Source of the DNA: Mycetocola lacteus
Lineage (GTDB): Bacteria; Actinomycetota; Actinomycetes; Actinomycetales; Microbacteriaceae
Length of the DNA stretch: 64,000 nucleotides
Direction of reading: 5' to 3'
Assembly: GCF_003667575.1 (NCBI RefSeq)
Contig: NZ_RCUY01000014.1
Location: 1-64,000, forward strand
Position 1 is the stretch's first letter. Each line of letters starts with the position of its first letter. This document shows, one piece after another, positions 8,320-18,879 of this stretch. Made by a program: the position numbers and the translations under genes. The notes beneath the pieces were generated by a model that was not told the DNA's origin, did not search any database, and saw nothing but the letters and a program-made list of their open reading frames with translations.

Positions 8320-9401
8320 CCTCCCCCACCCGCGTGGGCATCGTCGGGGTCGGCGCGATTGCCGGCCAGTACCTGGCGAGCTTCCCCACGCTGGAACACC
8401 TGCGCCTGGTCGCGGTGGCCGACCTCGACATGGATCGTGCACGCAGCGTCGCCGAATCCGCCCCGGTTCCCGGAGTGCGTGCACTCACGGTGGATGAACT
8501 ACTGGCCGACCCCGAGGTGGACGTGGTGCTCAACCTCACCATCCCGCGGGCGCACGCCGATATCGCGCTGCGGGCGATTGCCGCGGGTAAGGACGTCTAC
8601 GGCGAGAAGCCGTTGACGGCGACCGTCGCCGAGGGCGTCGAGGTCCTGGCCGCCGCCCAGGCCGCCGGGGTTCGGGTCGCCTGCGCGCCGGACACGGTGC
8701 TGGGCACCGGCGTGCAGACCGCCCGCGCGGCGGTGGATGCGGGCCTGATCGGGAAGCCGATCTCGGCGAGCGCCACGATGGTCACCCCGGGGCACGAACG
8801 CTGGCACCCGAACCCGGACTTCTACTATGCGCCCGGCGGCGGCCCGCTGCTGGACATGGGACCGTACTATGTGACCGCGCTGGTCAGCCTGCTCGGCCCG
8901 GTCACCCGCGTCATCGGGGCCGCAAGCCACACCCGCGCCGAGCGCACCATCGGTTCGGGACCGCGCGCGGGCGAGGTGATCCCGGTGACCACCGACTCGC
9001 ACGTGACCGGGATCCTGACACACGCCTCGGGTGCCCTCTCGACCCTGTTCATGAGCTTCGATGCGGTCGCCACCCGGTCCTCGAATATCGAGGTCCACGG
9101 CGAAACCGCCTCGCTGATCGTCCCCGATCCCAACGGGTTCGAGGGCGACGTACGGATCCGCCGCCTGGGCGAGAACGACTGGGAGACCCTGCCGGTGTCG
9201 GCGGGCTACCCCGGAGCCTCCCGAGGCATCGGCCTGGACGACTTCGCCGCGACCCCCGCCGACCAAACCCCGCGTGCCAGCGGTGATCTGGCCCTGCACG
9301 TGCTGGAGATCATGGAATCGGTGCTGACCTCGGCCCACTCGGGCAGCGCGGTCACCATCGCCTCCACGGTCGAGCGCCCGGCGGCGGTGCCGCAGCATTA
9401 G
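8304..9401 (+). CDS. Second Gfo/Idh/MocA-family oxidoreductase
   Basis: A 365-residue enzyme with Rossmann motif RVGIVGVGAIAG, EKP motif (VYGEKPLTATVAEG) and a C-terminal domain containing GGGPLLDMGPYYVTALVSLLGPV. The GTG at 8304 is chosen because it places the Rossmann strand at residue 10 and follows a GGGGG tract (8294-8298). Upstream residues in this frame are out-of-frame ThuA sequence. It overlaps thuA by 16 nt, implying coupled translation. It is clearly different from the enzyme at 6421, so the operon probably encodes two successive or opposing redox steps. It is the last gene before a strong terminator. Confidence 0.9.
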   Translation: MGQPVTSPTRVGIVGVGAIAGQYLASFPTLEHLRLVAVADLDMDRARSVAESAPVPGVRALTVDELLADPEVDVVLNLTIPRAHADIALRAIAAGKDVYGEKPLTATVAEGVEVLAAAQAAGVRVACAPDTVLGTGVQTARAAVDAGLIGKPISASATMVTPGHERWHPNPDFYYAPGGGPLLDMGPYYVTALVSLLGPVTRVIGAASHTRAERTIGSGPRAGEVIPVTTDSHVTGILTHASGALSTLFMSFDAVATRSSNIEVHGETASLIVPDPNGFEGDVRIRRLGENDWETLPVSAGYPGASRGIGLDDFAATPADQTPRASGDLALHVLEIMESVLTSAHSGSAVTIASTVERPAAVPQH

Positions 9402-9415
9402 TCTCGAGGTTGTTG

Positions 9416-9456
9416 GAGCGAGGGACCATTTCGTTGCGGAGTGGTCCCTCGCTTCA
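9416..9456 (+). terminator. Terminator of the sugar operon
   Basis: An 11-bp perfect stem (9418-9428 GCGAGGGACCA with 9442-9452) and 13-nt loop, 15 nt after the last stop codon. Only a short T-rich end (TTCAT) follows. It separates the operon from the convergent toxin-antitoxin genes. Confidence 0.75.
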
Positions 9457-9474
9457 TAAGGGCTCTTTCATCCA

Positions 9475-10191
9475 TCACGGCTCCGGTGGCACAACGAGGA
9501 GTGTCGGTTTTGCCGATCCGTGACGGGGATCCAGCACACGAATTCCGAGCTCTTCCGCTATGTCGACAAGGCTCTGCGGTGGCCCAACCCGCACGAACGG
9601 ACCGTCTCGAAATCCGGCAGCACCAAAAAGAGCGAGTCCATGCCCAACATCGGATGGATCAAATCGAGCACGATAAAGGATCCCCGCATATCCATCGACG
9701 TCAAATTGTCGAGCCCAGTGCTGGGTGACCCGATAGTGATCCGGGCCGGCCCCGCCGGAAATCTCACCGGTTACGCCGAAATTGGCCGCGAGAGGATCGT
9801 TCAGATTCGCAAGGGGCGAGAGCACAACGGCGTTCCTCACCGTCCAGATGAACACCCGCTCGGTGTGAGCGCGCCACACCGCAGAGGTTCCGGGGATGTA
9901 ACCAGTGCCTGTTTCAATGCGGGTCGGTGCTGATGAATCGGTGCGATAGAGCAGGCCGAGCCTTTCCAGCGCCGCGGTGCGTTTCGTCAGGGCTACATAC
10001 ATTGTGCCGCGAGGACGCTCGAGGTCAAAACGGCCGTCTCCGCTCGCCGAGAAATTCCCCGGCCCATGCGGCCGGCCTCGATCGTCCATCCCGACCGCAC
10101 GGTGGAACTGGGTTCCCTCGGGAAGCGTGGAGTGGGGAAAGTCGCCCAATGAGGACGGCGGCCGGCCCTGTGCCGAGGCTCCTCGGTTCAC
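9475..10191 (-). CDS. RES-domain toxin (NAD-degrading type), partner of upstream antitoxin
   Basis: A 238-residue protein resembling the RES domain of toxins that deplete NAD by phosphorolysis or hydrolysis. The entry strand has FHRAV, with the Arg expected in the active site. A GTMYVALTKRTAALERL segment matches the family's Y-A-x-x-x-x-A-x-x-E pattern, and GILYRARFDPSDVGHGLALFG matches the later R-x-S region that gives the family its name. The start appears to be a GTG at 10191, 11 nt after the antitoxin stop; an internal ATG at MDDRGR is an alternative. GC is visibly lower than in neighbours (30 of 60 bases at 9661-9720 against 46 of 60 at 9181-9240), consistent with transfer. Confidence 0.75.
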   Translation of the reverse strand: MNRGASAQGRPPSSLGDFPHSTLPEGTQFHRAVGMDDRGRPHGPGNFSASGDGRFDLERPRGTMYVALTKRTAALERLGLLYRTDSSAPTRIETGTGYIPGTSAVWRAHTERVFIWTVRNAVVLSPLANLNDPLAANFGVTGEISGGAGPDHYRVTQHWARQFDVDGYAGILYRARFDPSDVGHGLALFGAAGFRDGPFVRVGPPQSLVDIAEELGIRVLDPRHGSAKPTLLVVPPEP

Positions 10192-10201
10192 GGCTCACAG
10201 C

Positions 10202-10717
10202 TCACGGCTCAAGCCAGCGCTCATGCGTGCGCCGTGCCCAGTCCACGGCTAGGGGGAGGTCGCCGCCTCGGAGCACGTCCCATACGGTCCGATCATCGTC
10301 ACCGCGCGCGGGTGTTGCCAACATCGTTGCGATTGTCATCGGATCTATGGCATCCAATATTTCCAGGACCTCCGGAAGGCCCGAGATGATTTCGCCGGCG
10401 GGGTCAAACTGCTGAACGGGGAAAAATAGCTCATCATCTGGTCCCAGAGGCACACCGAGAATCGAGTGCGCCCCCCGCATTCCGGCAAGCTCCAGGGAGT
10501 CAACGTCAAGACACCGCTCGACATCCTGTGTGCTCACCCACGGGCCCAGGGAGTTCACTACCGTCTGCAGCAGTTCAGCGTCGCCAAGCGAGTCCCAAGC
10601 CTGCCGTTTGGAAACAGAATCGATGTGCTCTTCACGCGCGCCTTCGTCATGCATGCTCGCTGAACCGAGCCAGGGCGTGCTGCCGACTCGATCGGGTAGT
10701 TCGGTTTTTTGTCTCAT
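10202..10717 (-). CDS. Antitoxin of RES toxin (Xre/MbcA/ParS-like toxin-binding domain)
   Basis: A 171-residue protein. The C-terminal half follows the antitoxin domain that caps RES toxins: FFPVQQFDPAGEIISGLPEVLEIL, then DPMTIATMLATPARGDDDRTVWDVLRGGD and a terminal Ala-Arg helix. The middle (VSTQDVERCLDVDSLELAGMR) looks like a degenerate helix-turn-helix, fitting autorepression. GGAGG lies 5 nt before the ATG at 10717. The antitoxin-before-toxin order with an 11-nt gap is usual for RES/Xre pairs such as MbcTA. The N-terminal 40 residues are charged and poorly structured. Confidence 0.75.
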   Translation of the reverse strand: MRQKTELPDRVGSTPWLGSASMHDEGAREEHIDSVSKRQAWDSLGDAELLQTVVNSLGPWVSTQDVERCLDVDSLELAGMRGAHSILGVPLGPDDELFFPVQQFDPAGEIISGLPEVLEILDAIDPMTIATMLATPARGDDDRTVWDVLRGGDLPLAVDWARRTHERWLEP

Positions 10718-10792
10718 GGTGACCTCCTGCGGCCACGCTAACCCGCGGTGCCGCGAACATCAATAGATAGGTGCACCCCTGTTGAAACCAGG

Positions 10793-10830
10793 AAAAAAGA
10801 CCCCATCCGTGGATAACGGATGAGGGCCTT
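10793..10830 (-). terminator. Terminator of pdtaS
   Basis: A 7-bp stem (10804-10810 CATCCGT with 10816-10822), extended by further C-G pairs, is followed on the minus strand by six T (complement of 10793-10798). It lies just past the pdtaS stop codon. Confidence 0.75.
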
Positions 10831-10846
10831 CTTCATGTGTCCGTGG

Positions 10847-12337
10847 CTAGCCGCGGATGAAGCGCATGGGCACCTCGATGGTCACCTCGGTGCCGGCCCC
10901 CATCACGGTGTGCCAGTCGATCCGGCCCGAGAGCTCACCCTGGATCAGGGTGCGCACGATCTGGGTTCCCAGGCCCGCACCCACGCGTCCCTCGGGCAGA
11001 CCCACACCGTTGTCGCGCACCAGGACGGTGAGGTTTTCGGCGTCGCGCTGGGCCACGATCTCGACCTTGCCCTCGCGTCCGGCCAGGCCGTGCTCCACCG
11101 CGTTGGTCACCAGCTCGGTCAGTGCCAGCGCGAGCGGGGTTGCGTACTCGCTCGGCAGGACTCCGAAGGTGCCGGTCTTGATCGGGTGGACCTTGGTGTT
11201 GTGCGAGGAGGCGACCTCGGCGATCAGCATCAGCACACGCTCAAACACGTCGTCGAAGTCCACGGCCTGGTTCAGACCCTCGGAGAGGGTGTCGTGTACC
11301 ACGGCAATGGCGGACACCCGACGCATGGCCTGGGTCAGCGCCTCGGCACCCTCCTCGGTGCGTGCACGACGCGCCTGGATACGCAGCAGCGAGGCCACGG
11401 TCTGCAGGTTGTTTTTCACCCGGTGGTGGATCTCGCGGATGGTCGCATCCTTGGTGATCAGCTCGCGCTCCTGGTGGCGCAGCTCGGACACGTCGCGGCA
11501 CAGCACGATCGCCCCGGCCCGCTCCCCACGGTGGCGCAGTGGGATGGTGCGCAGCGAGACGGTGACCCCGCGCGCCTCGATGTCGGTGCGCCACGGTGCG
11601 CGACCGGTCACCACGAGCGGCAGCGACTCGTCGATGTCCTGCTTCCCGGGCAGAATCTGCGTGGTGACCTCGGCGAGAGACTCCCCCTCCAGCTCGTCCA
11701 CAAAGCCCATTCGGTTGAACGCAGACAGTGCGTTGGGGCTCGCGAAGGTCGTGATGCCCTCCACATCCAGACGGATCAGGCCGTCGTTGGCGCGTGGGGC
11801 ACCGCGGCGCGGACCGCTCGGGGCACCCAGGTCGGGGAAATCACCGGCGGCGATCATGCCAAACAGGTCGTCCGCGCACTCGTTGAACGTCAGCTCCTGA
11901 CGGCTCGGGGTGCGCGTCTCGGACAGGTTGGTGTGCCGGGTGAGCACGGCGATCGGACGCGGCGCGTTCTCGGCCGAGGTCGGGTTCAGTCGGCGCATGA
12001 CCGGGACCGCGAGCACCCGGGTCGGGGTCTCCTCATACCAGTCCGGCGAGGAGGAATCCACGATCTTGCCCTCCTCGAAAGCCCCGGACACCTGAGCCGA
12101 CCACTGCGGCTTAATTCGCTGGCCCACCACGTCGCGGTAGAAGAGCGTCGCGGCGCTCGAGGGACGGTGATGCGACACGGACACAAACGATCCATCCGCG
12201 GTGGGCGTCCAAATCACGATGTCGGCGAAGGCGAGGTCGGCCAGCAGCTGGGCGTCACCGATCAGCATATGGAGCCAGTCGATGTCCTCTTCGCTGGCGA
12301 GGCCCTGACGGTGGATGAGGTCACTGAGAGTCGACAT
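10847..12337 (-). CDS. pdtaS: PdtaS-type cytoplasmic sensor histidine kinase
   Basis: A 496-residue soluble kinase with the PdtaS layout: N-terminal GAF-like domain (about 1-160), a PAS-like domain (about 180-285), then a HisKA_2 dimerisation segment REIHHRVKNNLQTVASLL with the phosphoaccepting His at 304/305, and an ATPase domain with LALTELVTNAVEHG, VRDNGVGLP and GLGTQIVRTL boxes. In mycobacteria PdtaS phosphorylates the RNA-binding antiterminator PdtaR; no pdtaR gene is in this window. The start at 12337 follows a GGGGGA stretch. No membrane segments are present, so the signal is cytoplasmic. A terminator follows the gene, which looks monocistronic. Confidence 0.92.
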   Translation of the reverse strand: MSTLSDLIHRQGLASEEDIDWLHMLIGDAQLLADLAFADIVIWTPTADGSFVSVSHHRPSSAATLFYRDVVGQRIKPQWSAQVSGAFEEGKIVDSSSPDWYEETPTRVLAVPVMRRLNPTSAENAPRPIAVLTRHTNLSETRTPSRQELTFNECADDLFGMIAAGDFPDLGAPSGPRRGAPRANDGLIRLDVEGITTFASPNALSAFNRMGFVDELEGESLAEVTTQILPGKQDIDESLPLVVTGRAPWRTDIEARGVTVSLRTIPLRHRGERAGAIVLCRDVSELRHQERELITKDATIREIHHRVKNNLQTVASLLRIQARRARTEEGAEALTQAMRRVSAIAVVHDTLSEGLNQAVDFDDVFERVLMLIAEVASSHNTKVHPIKTGTFGVLPSEYATPLALALTELVTNAVEHGLAGREGKVEIVAQRDAENLTVLVRDNGVGLPEGRVGAGLGTQIVRTLIQGELSGRIDWHTVMGAGTEVTIEVPMRFIRG

Positions 12338-12576
12338 TCCCCCAGTTTAGAATGCCGCGCGTTGTCTGATGTGACGGCCCGCGGAATCGACACGGCGGAA
12401 TCCTCCTCCGCGTCCTCCACAGCGCCTTTTTTGAACGGGTTATGCACAGTGTGCGCCGGGTGTGCGCGGCGTATGGTGCGTGGCTGTTTGGATAGGTAGC
12501 CCATGCCGCCAGTTCCGGGCTATCCGGCTCGAACTCCCCGGCATCCGGGCGGCATCGGTATCCATCGGAGACACTC

Positions 12577-13155
12577 ATGTCCGCTCACCACGACCCAGTA
12601 CACCCGTCCGTCCCTCAGCCCGCACATCGCAATGCCCCCGGTTCCTCGACTTCCCGCTCCACGCCCCCGGAACGATCGGCCGGAGCGGTGACGACCCCAG
12701 ACTCCGGCCCAGTATCGGCACCGGTTGCCGCCGCACCGGCACCGGCACCGGCACAGGCACAGGCACAGGCACAGGCACCGGCACAGGCACCGGCCCAGCA
12801 TCCCCCACGCACGCTGCGGCCCGGCGTCGAGATCGAGATCGCCCGAATCGCCCTCGCCGCGTTGGAGGCGCTGGCCGGTATGCGGGATGTGAGCCAGCTT
12901 GCACGCTGGCTCACCCCCGAGGTGTACACCGGGCTCGAGCGGCAGGCGACTCTGGCACGGCGGGGACGATCGGCGCACGGTCAATCCGAACGTCATGTGG
13001 CCTACCGGCTCGGGCCTCCCCACTTTTGCCGGCCGACCGTCCACACCGTGGAGGCGACGATCATCGCACACGGGCCGGTCACCTCGGTGGCCGTGGTCCT
13101 TCGGCTGGAGACGCACGGTGCCCACTGGCGAGCCAGCGTCCTGCATGTCCTCTAA
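12577..13155 (+). CDS. Rv3235-like protein with Ala-Pro/Ala-Gln repeat tract
   Basis: A 192-residue protein. The C-terminal 110 residues (from RPGVEIEIARIALAALEAL to the end WRASVLHVL) match the small family typified by mycobacterial Rv3235, habitually encoded next to secA, as here. Its function is unknown. The N-terminal 80 residues are Pro/Ala/His-rich and contain a run of alternating Ala-Pro and Ala-Gln dipeptides from an imperfect hexanucleotide repeat (12733-12792). GGAG about 7 nt upstream supports the ATG at 12577. It is convergent with secA, with a shared hairpin between them. Confidence 0.75.
   Translation: MSAHHDPVHPSVPQPAHRNAPGSSTSRSTPPERSAGAVTTPDSGPVSAPVAAAPAPAPAQAQAQAQAPAQAPAQHPPRTLRPGVEIEIARIALAALEALAGMRDVSQLARWLTPEVYTGLERQATLARRGRSAHGQSERHVAYRLGPPHFCRPTVHTVEATIIAHGPVTSVAVVLRLETHGAHWRASVLHVL
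12733..12792 (+). repeat. Ten-copy hexanucleotide tract (GCACCG/GCACAG) inside the Rv3235-like gene
   Basis: Ten tandem six-base units, alternating types GCACCG and GCACAG, read in frame as Ala-Pro and Ala-Gln dipeptides. Because the unit is a multiple of three, slippage would change linker length without breaking the frame. Confidence 0.85.
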
Positions 13156-13190
13156 CGTGCCACGGTCGGTGAATCCGCCATGAAAACAGG

Positions 13191-13222
13191 AATGCCGCCC
13201 ACCCCGAGGGGCGAGCGGCATT
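13191..13222. terminator. Bidirectional hairpin between convergent Rv3235-like gene and secA
   Basis: Arms AATGCCGC (13191-13198) and GCGGCATT (13215-13222) enclose a second CCCC/GGGG stem. No long T run exists on either strand (only TTTCC on the plus side), so it may be a weak intrinsic terminator serving both genes. Confidence 0.55.
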
Positions 13223-13244
13223 TCCGAACCGGGAAGGTCCCGGG

Positions 13245-16028
<2,784 letters not shown>

Positions 16029-16246
16029 GACTTGCTCTCCACTTGTCTTTGGTCGCCGACGGGGCGCGGGTCCGCACGGGTGTGCGGCCCACCCATCGTC
16101 GACGGGGCGCAGTTCCGCACGGTGTGTGCGGCCGACCCTTCGATGGGACCATCGAGGGCCAAGTCTATGTTATCGGGACGGGGGAACAACACCGGTGTTC
16201 GGTACGGATTTCGACCGAAAACACAGCAAATTTCTCCCAAAGCGAA

Positions 16247-16280
16247 GCGCCCCGGCCCCCTCTAGAGGGCCGGGGCGCTG
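16247..16280 (-). terminator. Hairpin after hpf; rest of the hpf-secA gap
   Basis: AGCGCCCCGGCC pairs with GGCCGGGGCGCT around a loop containing CTCTAGA, a stem of about 12 bp and almost all G/C. It lies 55-90 nt downstream of the hpf stop. No T run follows on the minus strand, so termination may be partial, leaving some read-through to secA. The rest of the 307-bp gap (16029-16335) should hold the secA promoter, but no confident -35/-10 pair was identified. Confidence 0.55.
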
Positions 16281-16335
16281 GTCCGCGGGGCGACACACAC
16301 CGTATGGTTGGCGAGCGTCCCGGCGAATGATGCGT

Positions 16336-16992
16336 CTATGAGGCGCGTGCTTCTTCGGCTTCCTCATGCAGGCCGATCACACCGTAGTCCCAGCCCTTAC
16401 GGCGGTAGACGACGCTGGAGCGATCGGTGCGGGCATCGATGAAGAGGAAGAAGTCGTGTCCGACCAGCTCCATCCGGTCCACCGCCTCCTCCACGGTCAT
16501 CCATTCGGCGGGGAACAGCTTCTCGCGGATCACCACGGGGCTGTAGGGCACGTCCTCTTCGGATTCCTCAACCACGGGGACGGACCCGGTGGCGACCGCG
16601 TTCAGCACGTCAACGCCGGCAGCTTCGAGACCAATAGAGGTAAATCCCTCCGCGCTAGCCTCGTGCAGCGAGGTGCGTCCGCGGCCTCGGAGGACCTTAC
16701 GACGATCCTTCGAGCGGCGAATCCGCTCCATGAGCTTCGCCATGGCGAGGTCAAACGCCACGTATTGGTCGGATCCGGTGGCCTCCGCGCGGACCAGTGG
16801 GCCGGGACCCACGAGGGTGAGTTCCACCCGGTCTTCGCCGCGACGGCCGGACTTATCGCTGTGCCGGGAAACCTTGACCTCAAACGAGATCGTCTTCTCC
16901 GCCAGGTGCTCGACCTTGGCGGACTTTTCCTCGACATAGTCACGGAAACGATCGGTGATCTTCAGGCCAAATCCTACGATGTTGGTTTCCAT
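16336..16992 (-). CDS. hpf: Long-form ribosome hibernation-promoting factor
   Basis: A 218-residue HPF. The N-terminal domain (about 1-105, METNIVGFGLKITDRFRDYVEEK to AMAKLMERIRRSKDRRK) binds the decoding region of the 30S subunit. A linker follows, and the C-terminal domain (about 158-215, VVIREKLFPAEWMTVEEAVDRMELVGHDFFLFIDARTDRSSVVYRRKGWDYGVIGL) dimerises 70S ribosomes into inactive 100S particles. This two-domain form is the standard in actinobacteria. It is placed upstream of secA as in many relatives. The ATG at 16992 is followed directly by the conserved strand, so no longer start is needed. Confidence 0.95.
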   Translation of the reverse strand: METNIVGFGLKITDRFRDYVEEKSAKVEHLAEKTISFEVKVSRHSDKSGRRGEDRVELTLVGPGPLVRAEATGSDQYVAFDLAMAKLMERIRRSKDRRKVLRGRGRTSLHEASAEGFTSIGLEAAGVDVLNAVATGSVPVVEESEEDVPYSPVVIREKLFPAEWMTVEEAVDRMELVGHDFFLFIDARTDRSSVVYRRKGWDYGVIGLHEEAEEARAS

Positions 16993-17149
16993 GTGGACCT
17001 CCAGTCAGGGCGTGCCACCAGTTGATCCCGGCGGTCCTTTCACGCCTTTAGCCCCCACCGTAGCCCCCTTTCCTACACTTGTCATCAGAAAACTTGGATC
17101 CGATGTTTTCCGGGCGTGCCCCATTCGGGCCGACCCTGAGAATCCGCAC

Positions 17150-17192
17150 AAAAAACGGCGGCAGGACGGGCATCGCCCACCCTGCCGCCGCC
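17150..17192 (-). terminator. Terminator of the YagU-like gene
   Basis: A 10-bp perfect stem (17156-17165 CGGCGGCAGG with 17181-17190) with an inner GGC/GCC pairing. On the minus strand it is followed by six T (complement of 17150-17155). It lies 20 nt after the stop of the gene at 17210. Confidence 0.8.
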
Positions 17193-17209
17193 GTATCCGG
17201 CTCTTCCGA

Positions 17210-17758
17210 TTACAGGTTCACCAGCGTCTTAGACCGGTCTTTCTGCGCCAGGAAGAAGCCGCAGGCGGCAATGGCCCAGCCCCACACGGCATGGCCGAAC
17301 AGCTCGGAGAAGTGTTCCTCCCAGGGCTGGTTCCAGGCGGCAGGCACCGTCCCCATCGCGGGCATCAGGATCAGGTGGAAAAAGACCCAGACCACGAGGC
17401 CGAAGGCGGCCCCCTGCCACAGCGAGGTGATCGGCAAGTACTGGGCGGCGAAGAGATACACCATGGCGCACACGATTGAGAAGGCAAAGTGGATAATCAG
17501 AGCCACGTAGAAGACCTTCTGATCTCCGAACATCACGAAGGAGTGGGTCTGCTCGGAGGTCATCCCAAACTGCTCCAGCAGCGTCTGCGGCGGGTTGGTG
17601 GCGTTTCGCTCGATGGTGCGTGGCGGGAAGATGACCTCCCATCCAATCTTCACCATCCCGGAAATCATTCCGGCGATAAAGCCGTACCACAGGCTCTTTA
17701 GGATGATCGTTCCCACCGGAGCGGTCGGTTTTGTTACCTTAAACACTGTTTCCCCCAC
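17210..17758 (-). CDS. YagU-family (DUF1440) inner membrane protein
   Basis: A 182-residue protein with about four membrane segments: YGFIAGMISGMVKIGWEV (about 25-42), FYVALIIHFAFSIVCAMVYLFA (about 83-104), LWQGAAFGLVVWVFFHLILMPAMG (about 113-136) and ELFGHAVWGWAIAACGFFLA (about 151-170). The motifs WEVIFPPR, LWQGA and SELFGHAVWGW match E. coli YagU, a membrane protein linked to acid resistance. Function here is not established. It sits between comF and hpf, a position where relatives usually have nothing, and has its own terminator, so it is probably a separately transcribed insertion. Confidence 0.75.
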   Translation of the reverse strand: MGETVFKVTKPTAPVGTIILKSLWYGFIAGMISGMVKIGWEVIFPPRTIERNATNPPQTLLEQFGMTSEQTHSFVMFGDQKVFYVALIIHFAFSIVCAMVYLFAAQYLPITSLWQGAAFGLVVWVFFHLILMPAMGTVPAAWNQPWEEHFSELFGHAVWGWAIAACGFFLAQKDRSKTLVNL

Positions 17759-17998
17759 ACATGATTGTCCCCAAAATTACGTCGGTTATGACAGCTACTA
17801 GCGTAATTTTTGCGACAAATCCCTGTCAATGAAGTTGCATCCGTGCGGCCAGAACTCACCTCTCACTTTGGTCCTGGGTATACCAAGAGACTCCTAAAAA
17901 CCCCGAAAATTCAGTATTTTTCAGCTAGGTGCATGCATCACTCACCCAGAATCCCGTGCGCAATCACACCCGTCAAATAGCGACACCAGTTGTATGCA

Positions 17999-18787
17999 TT
18001 AGAGTCCTGGGGGCCCGCCTGCACCGCATTTCGTTCCGTCGCTGCCGGGAGGGGGCGGCCGTGCGGAGTGTTCTTCCCGGGCCGCACGCGCGAGCACCAA
18101 CACACCAGCCGGCGGCATCCCAGCACTCCGGAGCGCACGCACGGCTTCCCGGAGGGTGGCACCACTCGTGCACACATCATCAACCACCCAGAATGCCTCG
18201 GGCCGCGGCGAACGGGCAGACGCGCTCCGGGAGGCGAGTAGCCGTGTCGTGCCGCGCGCCCGCACCCGCACCCGCACCCGCAGGGCCCCGTCTAGGTTCT
18301 GGGCACGCTCGGCGAGGTTCAACCCCAGTTGATCACGCGGCGCACGCGCCCACTCCAACATCCGTCGCGGTGTGTGCCCGGTGCGCCGAATCAGCATCTC
18401 GACCGGGTGGTACCCACGCCGAATAAATCCGGCGTCCCGACCCGGGACGGGCACCAGAACGGCAGGGGCCAACCCCGGCTGCTCGGCGGCCTCGGCGATG
18501 GTTTTGGCTAACGGCGCGGCTAACGCACCGGCAAGGTCGACTCGATGGTGGTTCTTGAAGTCGATGATCAGCCGGGCGTGGGGATCGTGATAGCGCAGGG
18601 CCCAGAGCAATCGGACGTCGGGGGCACCGGGTAGCCGCCCCTCATGTGGCGTCGCCGCGGCGAGCGCGGCACGGCAGCCCGGACAGAGCCCGGACACGGG
18701 CCAGCGTGGATCGGCCGGATGCCCGCATCCGGCACAGGGGATGGGAACAAAGCAGCCAAGGGTGAAGGAGGCGATTCGAGTGGTCAT
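17999..18787 (-). CDS. comF: ComF-family phosphoribosyltransferase-like protein
   Basis: A 262-residue ComF/GntX protein. A four-cysteine zinc motif lies at the N-terminus (CAGCG and CPGCR), followed by WALRYHDPHARLIIDFKNHHR and a PRPP-binding loop FWVVDDVCTSGATL near residue 210. ComF proteins support DNA uptake in competent bacteria; in actinobacteria the role is uncertain. The start at 18787 is preferred because the zinc motif begins about 12 residues later; an upstream in-frame ATG at 18964 would overlap lpqB coding sequence. It follows lpqB on the same strand by 92 bp, as in related genomes. An Arg-Val run arises from a short hexanucleotide repeat. Confidence 0.88.
   Translation of the reverse strand: MTTRIASFTLGCFVPIPCAGCGHPADPRWPVSGLCPGCRAALAAATPHEGRLPGAPDVRLLWALRYHDPHARLIIDFKNHHRVDLAGALAAPLAKTIAEAAEQPGLAPAVLVPVPGRDAGFIRRGYHPVEMLIRRTGHTPRRMLEWARAPRDQLGLNLAERAQNLDGALRVRVRVRARGTTRLLASRSASARSPRPEAFWVVDDVCTSGATLREAVRALRSAGMPPAGVLVLARAAREEHSARPPPPGSDGTKCGAGGPPGL
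18257..18284. repeat. Short CGCACC repeat within comF
   Basis: Three CGCACC units plus flanking partial units encode alternating Arg-Val residues on the minus strand. Like the tract at 12733 it is in frame, so copy changes would only alter local length. Confidence 0.6.
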
Positions 18788-18879
18788 GGGACCATTCTTG
18801 GTCGCGGTTCTCGATGCCGACACGAGATTTCCCAAGCTGTGGAAAACACGCCGCGGGAATGACGTTGTGGAGGACGAGC

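Noticed and set aside
10820-12499. 559-codon plus-strand frame opposite pdtaS
   Set aside because: Shadow of the histidine kinase, which has complete HisKA_2 and ATPase motifs; no ribosome site or family features in this frame.
12504-12576. Alternative plus-strand start upstream of the Rv3235-like gene
   Set aside because: The 62-codon frame starting at 12503 is in another frame and is Pro/Arg-rich shadow sequence.
12733-12792. Tandem repeat resembling a short CRISPR-like array
   Set aside because: Units are 6 bp without spacers and are in frame within a coding region.
17759-17998. Possible small gene or RNA in the yagU-comF gap
   Set aside because: Only open frames with unfavourable composition occur and no hairpin-rich RNA could be recognised; it likely holds promoter sequence only.
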